Origin: Bryobacteraceae bacterium
GTDB lineage: Bacteria > Acidobacteriota > Terriglobia > Bryobacterales > Bryobacteraceae
DNA length: 64,000 nucleotides
Direction: 5' to 3'
Assembly: GCA_026002875.1 (NCBI GenBank)
Contig: BPGE01000001.1
Coordinates: forward strand, 3,596,001 to 3,660,000
Under the pieces are notes generated by a model. It saw nothing but the letters and a program-made list of their open reading frames with translations. It had not been told where the DNA came from and made no database searches. Shown here piece by piece: positions 7,113 through 15,414 of this stretch (position 1 is the stretch's first letter; every line of letters starts with the position of its first letter). The translations under genes were made by a program, and so were the position numbers.

Positions 7113-8454
7113 GGCGTTCGAGCGCCTCCAGGGCGCGGCGGCAGAGTTCAGAGTGGCGCGCCTTGCGGTCTCTGTGCAGGCGGCGGCGCGTGTCTTCGTC
7201 GAGCTCTGGCAGAAGATCGAAGGCGATGTTGGCGGGCTGATAGGCCCCGCCCCGGGCGTGGGAGACGTAGTGTGCGAGCGAGCCGAGGGCGGTTTCGCGC
7301 GGCATGGGGCGGGGTTCTTCTCCGCGGGCGATGGCGGCCGCGGCGCGACCGGCGAGCAGACCGGTGGCGATGGACTCGACGTAGCCTTCGACGCCGGAGA
7401 TCTGGCCAGCGAACAAAATGCGCGGATCCTGTTTCAGGCGCAGGGTGGCGTCGAGCAGCGCCGGGGCGTTGATGTAGGTGTTGCGGTGGATCTGGCCGAA
7501 GCGCAGGAACTCGGCGTGCTCGAGGCCGGGGATCATGCGGAAGATGCGCTTCTGCTCGCCGAACTTCATGTAGTTCTGGAAGCCGACCATGTTGTAGCTG
7601 CCGGCGCGAAGGTCTTCCTGGCGGAGCTGGACGACGGCCCAGGGGCGGCGGCCGGTGCGGGGATCGACGAGGCCGACGGGCTTCATGGGGCCGAAGCGGA
7701 GAGTGTCGCGGCCGCGGCGGGCGAGCTCTTCGATGGGGAGGCAGGCTTCAAAGAACGGAACCCGGCCCTGGCGGAGGGCGCGGTCCTCTTCGATGTGGGC
7801 GTCGGCGGGCTCGGCGGCGAGGACGGCGTCGACGAAGGCCTCGTAGTCGTCGCGCGTCAGGGGGCAGTTGAGGTAGTCGTCGCCGCCGTCGAGCGATTTG
7901 CCGTAGCGGGAGGCGGCGAAGACTTTTTCGCGGTCGATGGTGGCGGCGTCGACAATGGGGCTGATGGAGTCGTAGAAGTAGAGCCCTTCGCTGCCGGTCA
8001 GGCGGGCGATGTCTTCCGCGAGAGCGCCCGAGGTGAGCGGACCGGTGGCGACGATGACGATGCCGTCCGGCGGGATCTGGCGTACCTCTTCCCGCACGAG
8101 GCGGATGCGGGGCTCGGCGAGAATGGCGGCGGTGATGGCGCGGGCGAAGATCTCGCGGTCGACGGTGAGGGCGTGGCCGCCGGGCACGCGCGCCTGCGCC
8201 GCCGCTTTCATGCCAAGCGAGCCGAGGCGGCGGAGCTCTTCCTTGAGCAGCCACGAGGCGGTGTTTTCCGCGTCGCTCTTGAGCGAGTTGGAGCAGACGA
8301 GCTCGGCGAGATCGGCCGTTTTGTGGGCCTCGGTCTGCCGCAGCGGGCGCATTTCGTATAGGATGCAATCAAGCCCGGCGCGCGCAATCTGCCACGCGGC
8401 TTCCGTTCCGGCCAGGCCGCCGCCCAAAACATGAATGACCGGTTCTGATCCCAA
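7099..8454 (-). CDS. trmFO: Methylenetetrahydrofolate-tRNA-(uracil-5-)-methyltransferase TrmFO
   Basis: The protein makes 5-methyluridine at position 54 of tRNA using methylene-THF and FADH2. The 451 residues fit the family. The N-terminal FAD site is HVLGGGLAGTEAAW, and further marks are ELVCSNSLKS, ETALGSLAHYVSHA and FAGQISGVEGYVES. The frame stays open far upstream, but similarity begins just after TTG 8454, which I take as the start (product MGSEPVIHVLGGG). A TACAAT box (8464-8469, minus strand) lies nine bases before it. The divergent M61 gene starts 24 bases away. The stop overlaps xerC by 14 bases. Confidence 0.93.
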   Translation of the reverse strand: MGSEPVIHVLGGGLAGTEAAWQIARAGLDCILYEMRPLRQTEAHKTADLAELVCSNSLKSDAENTASWLLKEELRRLGSLGMKAAAQARVPGGHALTVDREIFARAITAAILAEPRIRLVREEVRQIPPDGIVIVATGPLTSGALAEDIARLTGSEGLYFYDSISPIVDAATIDREKVFAASRYGKSLDGGDDYLNCPLTRDDYEAFVDAVLAAEPADAHIEEDRALRQGRVPFFEACLPIEELARRGRDTLRFGPMKPVGLVDPRTGRRPWAVVQLRQEDLRAGSYNMVGFQNYMKFGEQKRIFRMIPGLEHAEFLRFGQIHRNTYINAPALLDATLRLKQDPRILFAGQISGVEGYVESIATGLLAGRAAAAIARGEEPRPMPRETALGSLAHYVSHARGGAYQPANIAFDLLPELDEDTRRRLHRDRKARHSELCRRALEALERHERA

Positions 8455-8477
8455 GCTATTTCCATTGTAGGACTGCG

Positions 8478-10298
8478 ATGAAGAGAATCCTCCTGTTTCT
8501 TCTGACGATCTGCGCGGGGCTGAGCGCGCAGGAGCCGATGCGGTATACGGTGCGGTTTCCGCAGCCGCACACGCATTATCTGGAAGTGACGGCGCAGGCG
8601 CCCGCCGGCGCGCCCGAGATCGAGCTGTATATGGCGGTGTGGACGCCGGGGTCGTATCTGGTGCGGGAGTATTCGAGGTTCGTCGAAGATTTCCGCGCGC
8701 GCGACGCACAGGGGCGGGCGCTGCGCTGGGAGAAGACGCGGAAGAACCGGTGGAAGGTGTACGCGGGCGGCGCGCCCTCGGTTGAAGTGTCCTACCGCGT
8801 GTATGCGCGCGAGATGAGCGTGCAGGGCAACTGGGTGGACTCGTCCTTCGCCATGCTGAACGGCGCGCCGACCTTCGTGACGCTGGCCGGCGGCGGAAAG
8901 CGCCGCCACGAGGTGCGACTGGAGCTGCCGCCGGCATGGACGAAGTCGATCAGCGGCATGAAAGAGGGGCCTGCGCCGCACTCGTGGATCGCCGAGGACT
9001 TTGACGAGCTGGTGGACTGTCCGATCTATGCTGGCAACGCGCCGATCCATGAGTTCACCGTGGCGGGCAAGAAGCATTACCTGGTAAATGAGGGCGAAGG
9101 TCCGTGGTGGGACGGGCCGGCGTCGGCGCGCGACGTGGCGAAAATCGTCGAAGTGTACGCGCGCATGTTCGGCGGGCTGCCGTACGAGAAGTATGTGTTT
9201 TTCAACCTTCTGACCGGCGCGGGCGGCGGGCTGGAGCATGCCAATTCGACGTGGATGAACACGAGCCGCTGGTCGTACGGAAACAGGCAGGAGGCGCCGG
9301 CGGCGGCGCCCGATCCCTCCGCGCCGCGCGTGCGGCGGCCGACGCGGCTGGGGTGGCTGGGGCTGGTGAGCCACGAGTATTTCCATCTGTGGAACGTGAA
9401 GCGGCTGCGCCCGGTGGAGCTGGGGCCGTTCGATTACGAGAACGAGAACTACACGCGGAGCCTGTGGCTGGCCGAGGGCGTGACGTCGTATTACGGGCCG
9501 CTGGCGCTGGCGCGGGCGAAGCTGTCGACGCGGGAACAGCTGCTGCAGGCGATGTCGCAGGCGATCGGGCAGCTGCAGGCGACGCCGGGGCGGCTGGTGA
9601 CGCCGGTGGAGCAGGCGAGCTTCGATGCGTGGATCGGGCTCTACCGGCCGACGGAGAATTCGGCGAACGTGACGATCAGCTACTACACGAAAGGCCAGGT
9701 GATCGGGCTGCTGCTGGACGCAAAGATCCGGAAGCTGACCGGCGGGCGGCGTTCGCTGGACGATGCGATGCGGCTGGCGTATCAGAGATACGGCGGAGCG
9801 CGCGGCTACACGCCGCAGGAGTTCCGGGCGGTGTGCAACGAAGTGGCCGGGGCGGATCTGTCGGAGTGGTTCCGGAAGGCGCTGGAGACGACGGAAGAGC
9901 TGGACTACCAGGAGATGCTGGACTGGTTCGGGCTGCGGTTCCGTCCGGCGCAGGGGCGGCCGCAGATTGTCACGGGAATCAGCGTGAGCGCGAACACTCC
10001 GGGCCGCATCGTGATCTCCGGCCTGAGACGCGGCACGCCCGCCTATGACGCCGGCTTCAACGTGGAAGACGAGATCCTGGCGGTGAACGGCTTCCGGGTG
10101 CGGCCCGAGCAGTGGCCCTCGCATCTGGACAACTACAAGCCGGGAACCACGGTGGAGGTCCTCATCGCGCGGCGCGATCAGTTGATGACGCTGAAGCTGC
10201 CGCTGGAGGCGCGGACGCCGGAGTCGTGGACGCTGGAAGTCCGGCCGGAGGCGACCGAGGAACAGAAGGCAAGGCTTGCCGCGTGGCTGAATCCGTGA
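8478..10298 (+). CDS. M61 family glycyl aminopeptidase-like metallopeptidase with PDZ domain
   Basis: A signal peptide (ILLFLLTICAGLSAQ) is followed by the M61 N-terminal beta domain, the catalytic domain with the zinc motif H299-EYF-H303 and third ligand Glu333 in WLAEGVTSYYG, and a C-terminal PDZ domain (about residues 500-590; GTPAYDAGFNVEDEILAVNG). At 606 residues it is full length for the family, which cleaves peptides, with Gly/Ala preference in the characterised member. It should act in the periplasm. It is followed 54 bases later by the VWFA protein gene on the same strand. Confidence 0.92.
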   Translation: MKRILLFLLTICAGLSAQEPMRYTVRFPQPHTHYLEVTAQAPAGAPEIELYMAVWTPGSYLVREYSRFVEDFRARDAQGRALRWEKTRKNRWKVYAGGAPSVEVSYRVYAREMSVQGNWVDSSFAMLNGAPTFVTLAGGGKRRHEVRLELPPAWTKSISGMKEGPAPHSWIAEDFDELVDCPIYAGNAPIHEFTVAGKKHYLVNEGEGPWWDGPASARDVAKIVEVYARMFGGLPYEKYVFFNLLTGAGGGLEHANSTWMNTSRWSYGNRQEAPAAAPDPSAPRVRRPTRLGWLGLVSHEYFHLWNVKRLRPVELGPFDYENENYTRSLWLAEGVTSYYGPLALARAKLSTREQLLQAMSQAIGQLQATPGRLVTPVEQASFDAWIGLYRPTENSANVTISYYTKGQVIGLLLDAKIRKLTGGRRSLDDAMRLAYQRYGGARGYTPQEFRAVCNEVAGADLSEWFRKALETTEELDYQEMLDWFGLRFRPAQGRPQIVTGISVSANTPGRIVISGLRRGTPAYDAGFNVEDEILAVNGFRVRPEQWPSHLDNYKPGTTVEVLIARRDQLMTLKLPLEARTPESWTLEVRPEATEEQKARLAAWLNP

Positions 10299-10352
10299 GA
10301 TTCTGGGGGCGGCCTGCAACGCCCGCTGGCGCGGCAGCGTCGGAAGGGTGTA

Positions 10353-11648
10353 ATGATGCTAGGCGCGCTCCTGGTGCTGGCACTGGCGGCTGCGCCCGCG
10401 GCGCGGGCGCAGCAGGAACAGGAGACGTTCGTCTTCCGGTCCGACGTGAGCCTCGTGCGCGTGGATGTGCTTGTCACCGGCCCGGACCGGCGGTCGATCG
10501 CGGGGCTGACGGCCCGGGATTTTGTTCTGTACGAGAACCAGAAGGAGCGGCCGATCCGGAGTTTTGCAGCGGAGGAGATGCCGCTGGACGTGCTGTTCCT
10601 GATTGATGTGAGCGTGAGCATGAAGCCGCATGTGGAGCGGATCGCGCGGGCGTCGCGCTCCGCGCTGCGCACGCTGGCGCCGGGCGACCGGGGGGCGATC
10701 ATGGTCTTCGACCGGCGCTCGCGGATGCGGCTGGGCTGGAGCGATTCGCTGGAGGTGGTGGCCAACGGGCTGGACGCGGTGGTGAGGGAGGAAGGGTTCA
10801 ACGGCGGGACGGACATCACACGGGCGCTGGTCGATGCCGCGCGGTATGTGCGATCGTCAGCGAGGCGCGATGCGAGGCGGGCGATCGTGATTCTGACGGA
10901 CGATCAGACGGAGCGGGACCGGAACGAGCAACGGGTGCTGCGGGCGCTGGAAGATGCGGAGGCGGTGTTGAGCGCGCTGATCGCGCCGGATGCGCTGGGC
11001 ACGGGGCGCGGGGGACGGCGGCCAGGCTGGGGCGACATCATCTTCGGCCCGCGTTATCCGGGCCGCTATCCGGGGCCGGTGCGCCCGCATACGCAATCGG
11101 CCGGGACGCCGGAGATCGCGCGGGAATCGGGCGGCGACAGCCTGCCGGTGGAGCACGCCTATGCGCTCCAGGAGACGCTGGAGAGCCTGAGGCACCGGTA
11201 TTCGCTGTTCTTCTCCGTGCCCGAAGATGCGAAAGTGGGGCAGAGGCGGAGCATCTCCGTAGCGCTGTCGCGGGAGGCTTCCCGTCGGCATCCGGGCGCG
11301 CAGCTCAGGTACCGCTCGCAGTATGTGGTGCCAACAGACTGGACGCCGCCCCCGAAAGAGGAGATCAGCGCGGCGGGCGGCGCTGCAGCGCCTGTGCAGC
11401 CCGCGCCGGAAATTGAAGAGGAGCCGGAGGCGCCGCGCACGGACGGGTCCGCGCCGCAGTTGCGGCGGAGTCCGGGGGAAACGTACGGACCCCGGGGGCC
11501 TGATCCACGGCTGGGCGTGCCTGCGCCCAACGAGCCGGTCTCAGCGACAGGAAAGCCGAAACAGAGCACGGGAGGGTGGCGCGAGGCCACGGAGGCCGAT
11601 CTCGAGCAGGCGAAGGCCGCGGCGGAGGCCAAGCCGAAGAAGAAGTGA
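10353..11648 (+). CDS. VWFA domain-containing secreted protein (acidobacterial type)
   Basis: The 431-residue protein has a signal peptide (GALLVLALAAAPAARAQ), a short beta region (VSLVRVDVLVTG...DFVLYENQKE) characteristic of acidobacterial VWFA-related proteins, and a von Willebrand A domain (about residues 75-285) with the MIDAS pattern D-x-S-x-S (LIDVSVSMK), a Thr in GGTDITRAL and an Asp in ILTDDQTE. The final 100 residues are Pro/Glu-rich, Ala/Lys-rich and probably disordered. The role is presumably metal-dependent protein binding outside the cytoplasm. There are tandem ATGs (10353, 10356). It may be co-transcribed with the M61 peptidase gene. Confidence 0.88.
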   Translation: MMLGALLVLALAAAPAARAQQEQETFVFRSDVSLVRVDVLVTGPDRRSIAGLTARDFVLYENQKERPIRSFAAEEMPLDVLFLIDVSVSMKPHVERIARASRSALRTLAPGDRGAIMVFDRRSRMRLGWSDSLEVVANGLDAVVREEGFNGGTDITRALVDAARYVRSSARRDARRAIVILTDDQTERDRNEQRVLRALEDAEAVLSALIAPDALGTGRGGRRPGWGDIIFGPRYPGRYPGPVRPHTQSAGTPEIARESGGDSLPVEHAYALQETLESLRHRYSLFFSVPEDAKVGQRRSISVALSREASRRHPGAQLRYRSQYVVPTDWTPPPKEEISAAGGAAAPVQPAPEIEEEPEAPRTDGSAPQLRRSPGETYGPRGPDPRLGVPAPNEPVSATGKPKQSTGGWREATEADLEQAKAAAEAKPKKK

Positions 11649-11679
11649 CGCACGGATGCGCCCGCGCCGCGTGGATTGA

Positions 11680-12204
11680 TCAGCGGCGGCGAAGCGCAAG
11701 AACGGCGGACAGTCCGGCTGCCATCAGGACCAATGTGCCGGGTTCCGGGATCTCACTGCTGGCAGCCCGCTGCATCGAGATGGTGGCCTGGTAGGTCCAT
11801 CCAGAACTGCCACCACCAGAAAAGCCGAAATCAGGCCAGCCCGTCACGGCGATGGTCCACAAGCCGCTGGTTGAGATCGCATAAGAGATGTACGGCATCA
11901 ACGAGTACCAGTCGTCGTTGATCATAACCACGTTTCCCGATGGGTCAATGAGCGCCAGCATCGGGTCGCCGTAGCAGCAAACGTTCGCAGTAAGAGTATC
12001 CCCGGCGAGCACGGGAAAGCGGAAATAGTCTGCCGAGCTGTCGCCCACCCGCGAGCCGTTGATGATGATGGTCCCGTCGTGACTGGAAATCAGGTTCGCT
12101 GTGGCCCAGGTGTTATTCGGTTCCGACTCGTTGAAGATGACCGCAGCGTGGACGGTTCCCGGGGCGATGACCAAGGCAGCCAGGAGCAGGGCTCGAAAGA
12201 TCAT
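11680..12204 (-). CDS. PEP-CTERM sorting domain protein
   Basis: The 174-residue protein has an N-terminal signal (IFRALLLAALVIAPGTVHAA), a bacterial pre-peptidase C-like beta domain (NESEPNNTWATANLI at the front, and a DYFRF segment), and a C-terminal PEP-CTERM tripartite tail: PEPGT, a hydrophobic helix (LVLMAAGLSAVLA) and a basic end (LRRR). Such tails are recognised by exosortase, which is not encoded in this window. Homologues are exported, often glycosylated proteins of biofilm-forming bacteria. An AGGAGACGACCTC-like ribosome site precedes the ATG. Confidence 0.85.
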   Translation of the reverse strand: MIFRALLLAALVIAPGTVHAAVIFNESEPNNTWATANLISSHDGTIIINGSRVGDSSADYFRFPVLAGDTLTANVCCYGDPMLALIDPSGNVVMINDDWYSLMPYISYAISTSGLWTIAVTGWPDFGFSGGGSSGWTYQATISMQRAASSEIPEPGTLVLMAAGLSAVLALRRR

Positions 12205-12242
12205 GAGGTCGTCTCCTCCAACAATAAAGGCAACTCATAGCC

Positions 12243-12271
12243 AGCCTAGTCCTTCTCTGGGCGAATGTCAA
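12243..12271 (-). promoter_or_regulatory. Probable sigma-70 promoter of the PEP-CTERM gene
   Basis: On the minus strand, TTGACA (12266-12271) and TAGGCT (12243-12248) are separated by 17 bases, and the ATG lies 39 bases downstream. Confidence 0.6.
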
Positions 12272-12320
12272 GCAAATCTACCTGAAACTCTTAAATTGAT
12301 GACACGATGCGCGGGCGTGT

Positions 12321-14129
12321 TCACTGCGGAGAGGCGAGAAGAGGAGCGAGCCACCGGCCTGCGGGCCAATCTTCGCCACGCTCGACGAGGCGAACCCAGA
12401 CTCGGGGGTATTCGGAAGCATCGGCGCGGCCTCCGCCCGGCGCGCGCGGGTCGGCGAGCCAGATGGGGCGGGGAGCGATGAGGTTGACGAGATCGGGCAG
12501 GTCGAAGTCCTGCAGGACGCCGGGGACGACGATCTCGGCTGTGCCCTCGTGAAGTCTGGCCTGGGTGACGGCGTACCAGCTCGTGATCAACTGTTCGGCG
12601 ACAACGCCGGCGAGCTGTTCGTCAAGGGCGGCGGCGATCAGAACGGCAACGCCGCCCGCGCCGCGGCCGTACACGAAAATGCGTCTGGGATCGACCGCGG
12701 GATCGCTCTTGAGCTCCGCGGCAGCGCGCAGGACGGCCTCGACATGGCGGCCGAGGAGGCTGCGGCCATACAGCCACTCGCGGGCGGCAGCCTGATACGC
12801 GGCCGAGTATCCGATGCGTCCCTCTGGCAGCGCTCCAAGATCGGCCGGTCTGACCGCCCAGCCGGACTGGCGGAGATCGTCGAGATCCGCTTTCGGAACT
12901 CCCGCGGTGACGATCCCCGGTGCGCCGCCACTGCGCCCAAGGGCAGGCTGCGGAGGAAGAGTGATCTTGAGACGGGCGCTGACGAGGGCCTGCAATTCGT
13001 CCGGCCGGCGGATGGAAAGCGCGCGGCGGCGGGGATAGAGGTCAGCGGCGATGGCTCGATTCAGAGTGAAGACGGTCTCGCTGCCGATGGAATTGGCCAG
13101 ATATCCGGTGGGCGTGACCCAAAGGCGGGACTCGGGTTCCGTGTCAAATTCCGGTTCCCGATAAGGCTCGTCCACGCCTCGCAGGTGCCTGTCAAAGAAG
13201 CGGACGGTGGCCTCGCGCAGGGGTTTTGACCAGCCATGGGTGTCATCGTGCTCGGCCATCTCGACCCGGCCAGGGGCGTCCATCTGCTGGTAGAACTCCG
13301 CGGCGGCGCGGAAGGTGGCGCGGGCGCCTTCGATGGGGAAAAAGTCCCGGATTGCGGAGGAAATCAGGAATGGTTTCGGCGCAAAAGCCCGGATGAAATC
13401 AGCGAAATCGAGCTGTGCGGCGAGAAATCCCGGCCAGACCTGCTCGGCGTCCTGCGGACCGGGGCCGTCCCACAGCTCTTTCCAACGGGTGATGTAGCAG
13501 GAGGAGACGGCGGCGGCGAGGCGGGGTTCGAAGACCGCGAGATAGGCCGCCTGCGTCCCCCCGCCGGAGTTGCCGGCGACGCCGATCCTTCGGGGATCGA
13601 CTTCCGGGCGCGTGGTCAGGTAGTCGAAGGCGCGGATGCCGTCCCAGACGAAATAGCGGGCGATGGAGTGGCCGACGAGCAGGCACTGGAGACCGGCCAT
13701 GATGTGCTCCTCGACTCCGCCCGGACGGAGGCGGGGGCGGAGCATCTCGGGATCGAAGTATTCGATGCGCTCGCCCTGCCCTGGCGGGTCGTACGCAAGA
13801 ACCACATAGCCGCGGTGCACCAGCGAAATCCAGGCGCGCTGATACACCGCTGCCGCCTTGCCCGACGGGCTGTGGCCGGCCGTGCCGAGCACCGCGGGAA
13901 ACGGTCCCGGCCTGCCCGCGGGCACATACAGATTGGCCGTCACATGAAAACCGGGCAGCGAATCGAACAGCAGCTTCTCCACCCGGTAGCCAGGCCGCTC
14001 CACCACACCGGTCACGCGCGCGTTGAGCGGCGTCCGCACCTCGGGCAGGCCGCCGATCAGTTCGAGCATCTTCGCGCGCAGTTCATCCGGCGATTGCAGA
14101 AGAAGGAAAGAGAGCAGGATATGGATCAT
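12321..14129 (-). CDS. Acetyl xylan esterase-like alpha/beta hydrolase with a second degenerate hydrolase half
   Basis: A short N-terminal signal (IHILLSFLLLQS) precedes an AXE1/dienelactone-hydrolase-like domain: PFPAVLGTAGHS, the lid region, the nucleophile elbow G-N-S-G-G (VAGNSGGGTQAAYLA) and a C-terminal acid and His (HDDTHGWSKP). A linker with PEFDTEPESRLWVTPTGY is followed by a second hydrolase-like half, in which the elbow reads GRGAGG, so Ser is replaced by Ala. It probably deacetylates sugar esters outside the cytoplasm; the substrate is unknown. I start at ATG 14129, the one with a signal peptide. A TACACT box (14138-14143, minus strand) lies eight bases upstream. It is 602 residues long. 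Confidence 0.8.
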   Translation of the reverse strand: MIHILLSFLLLQSPDELRAKMLELIGGLPEVRTPLNARVTGVVERPGYRVEKLLFDSLPGFHVTANLYVPAGRPGPFPAVLGTAGHSPSGKAAAVYQRAWISLVHRGYVVLAYDPPGQGERIEYFDPEMLRPRLRPGGVEEHIMAGLQCLLVGHSIARYFVWDGIRAFDYLTTRPEVDPRRIGVAGNSGGGTQAAYLAVFEPRLAAAVSSCYITRWKELWDGPGPQDAEQVWPGFLAAQLDFADFIRAFAPKPFLISSAIRDFFPIEGARATFRAAAEFYQQMDAPGRVEMAEHDDTHGWSKPLREATVRFFDRHLRGVDEPYREPEFDTEPESRLWVTPTGYLANSIGSETVFTLNRAIAADLYPRRRALSIRRPDELQALVSARLKITLPPQPALGRSGGAPGIVTAGVPKADLDDLRQSGWAVRPADLGALPEGRIGYSAAYQAAAREWLYGRSLLGRHVEAVLRAAAELKSDPAVDPRRIFVYGRGAGGVAVLIAAALDEQLAGVVAEQLITSWYAVTQARLHEGTAEIVVPGVLQDFDLPDLVNLIAPRPIWLADPRAPGGGRADASEYPRVWVRLVERGEDWPAGRWLAPLLASPQ

Positions 14130-14197
14130 GCTCGTCCAGTGTACGCAGTCGGATGCACCGCGTGCCGGAGTTGCGCCAGGCCGGACGCAGACAGCCG

Positions 14198-14911
14198 TCA
14201 CCTCTTTTGATACGACCAGTAAACCTCATCCAGGCGCATACGAGCGGGGTAACACTCGTTGCACTCCCGTCCTTCTCTTCGGGACACCTCCTCCATCAGC
14301 TGAGAGGGAGTCATTTCCCGGTAGTGCTCAGGCACCTCGAACAGACTCTTGTCTGGCTCGCCTATCTCAACCCGTTCCACTCTGTACTCCGCCACGAGCT
14401 CCTCCCCGCCTTCCCGAATCACGGTGGTTGTTCCCTGCAAAGACAGACAGCTCAGAGACGGTGCAACCCACCGGACAAGACGCAGAGGCTCGTCCGCCAT
14501 GTTCAGGTTATGGACCTGTCTGTAGACCGTGAATCCAAGCCTCGTCTCAACCGGGGCGTCCAGCGAAGTTCCGCAACGCTGAGGATCCGATTGCAAGGCC
14601 TGGATTTCCGAGACCGGCAACGGATAAGTCACCTTGGCCTCGGCGCGAGGCTCGATCACAATCCGCGCCTGCCGCCTGGGATCGATCAGAAGGCGATTGC
14701 CTACCGGCCGCCCATCGATTTGTTTGCGGACCGTCACCCGCGCGCCATCCCGGCGTACGGCGTGAATCATGACTTCTATGGAAATCGATCCATCTGCACG
14801 ATGGCGCCAAACCCGCTCATGCGCCGTGAACTCGCCGTTCGCCGGGCTGCGTCCGCCGAAGATCATCAGAAGAGCGGCAGCGAAGAAAATAACCGTCACA
14901 AACCTTGCCAT
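14198..14911 (-). CDS. Exported protein of unknown function, paralogue of 2680-3510
   Basis: The 237-residue protein has a signal peptide (MARFVTVIFFAAALLMIFGG). The start at 14911 is set by AGGAGG eight bases upstream; an upstream ATG (14968) has no such site. The body shares with the protein at 2680-3510 a Cys near residue 130, LGF, W-V-A-P-x-L-x-C-x-x-L, GEPD-x-x-LF-x-VP and a following Ser-x-x-L helix. The end carries CNECYPARM, a pair of cysteines absent from the paralogue. It follows the Cys-rich gene 15040-15414 by 128 bases, likely in one transcript that starts before 16463. I do not recognise a function. Confidence 0.7.
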   Translation of the reverse strand: MARFVTVIFFAAALLMIFGGRSPANGEFTAHERVWRHRADGSISIEVMIHAVRRDGARVTVRKQIDGRPVGNRLLIDPRRQARIVIEPRAEAKVTYPLPVSEIQALQSDPQRCGTSLDAPVETRLGFTVYRQVHNLNMADEPLRLVRWVAPSLSCLSLQGTTTVIREGGEELVAEYRVERVEIGEPDKSLFEVPEHYREMTPSQLMEEVSRREGRECNECYPARMRLDEVYWSYQKR

Positions 14912-15039
14912 CTCAATGACCTCCTGAAGCCGCTGTTGACGGGCCGCTGGAAGAGCCTGAGTTTTCACGAGAGGGGAGCTGTGGCTCCTGGATTGCCCGT
15001 TCGTTTGACAGCGACAACGATGCGTGCTTCAGCATCCTG

Positions 15040-15414
15040 CTAATACTCTCCGGGGCACTGTGGGTATTCGCCTGGGCGAAAACAGCCCGGGATGAAACCG
15101 CACCAATCCGGATGGACGCAATACTGGATGTAACCCTCTTCACCTGTGGCGGGACAAAGGCAGAGATCGAGCTCGCATGCATCACCTCCCGCGCAGGTTG
15201 AGACACCTTCCACACACTCGTGGGCAATGAACCGCCCAAAATTGTTCCGGCTGCGATCACACGCAGCCCAGGAGAAAGACGCTGAGATACCCAGCCAGAC
15301 TACCATCGCAGTCAGAACAACAGCGATGGCTTGTTTTCCCACTCCGACACCTACCTCCGTCACCCGTGGGCTTTGCCCGTGTTCTACTACCTTTCGAAGC
15401 GCCTTTGTCCTCAT
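15040..15414 (-). CDS. Small Cys-rich exported protein
   Basis: The 124 residues comprise a basic N-terminus, a hydrophobic export signal (AIAVVLTAMVVWLGISASFSWA, about residues 29-50) and a 74-residue mature part with eleven cysteines (AACD, HECVEG, STCAGGDAC, DLCLC, YCVHPDWC, GCF and CPGEY motifs). The pattern suggests several disulfides. No family is recognised, although length and architecture parallel the frameshifted gene at 2278-2656. Its ATG (15414) overlaps the TGA of the upstream gene as ATGA, so translation is probably coupled to the 350-residue protein before it. Confidence 0.7.
   Translation of the reverse strand: MRTKALRKVVEHGQSPRVTEVGVGVGKQAIAVVLTAMVVWLGISASFSWAACDRSRNNFGRFIAHECVEGVSTCAGGDACELDLCLCPATGEEGYIQYCVHPDWCGFIPGCFRPGEYPQCPGEY

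Noticed and set aside
8208-10319. 703-codon minus-strand frame spanning the M61 gene and trmFO start
   Set aside because: It covers two supported genes in wrong frames and contains an Arg/Pro-rich product without motifs.
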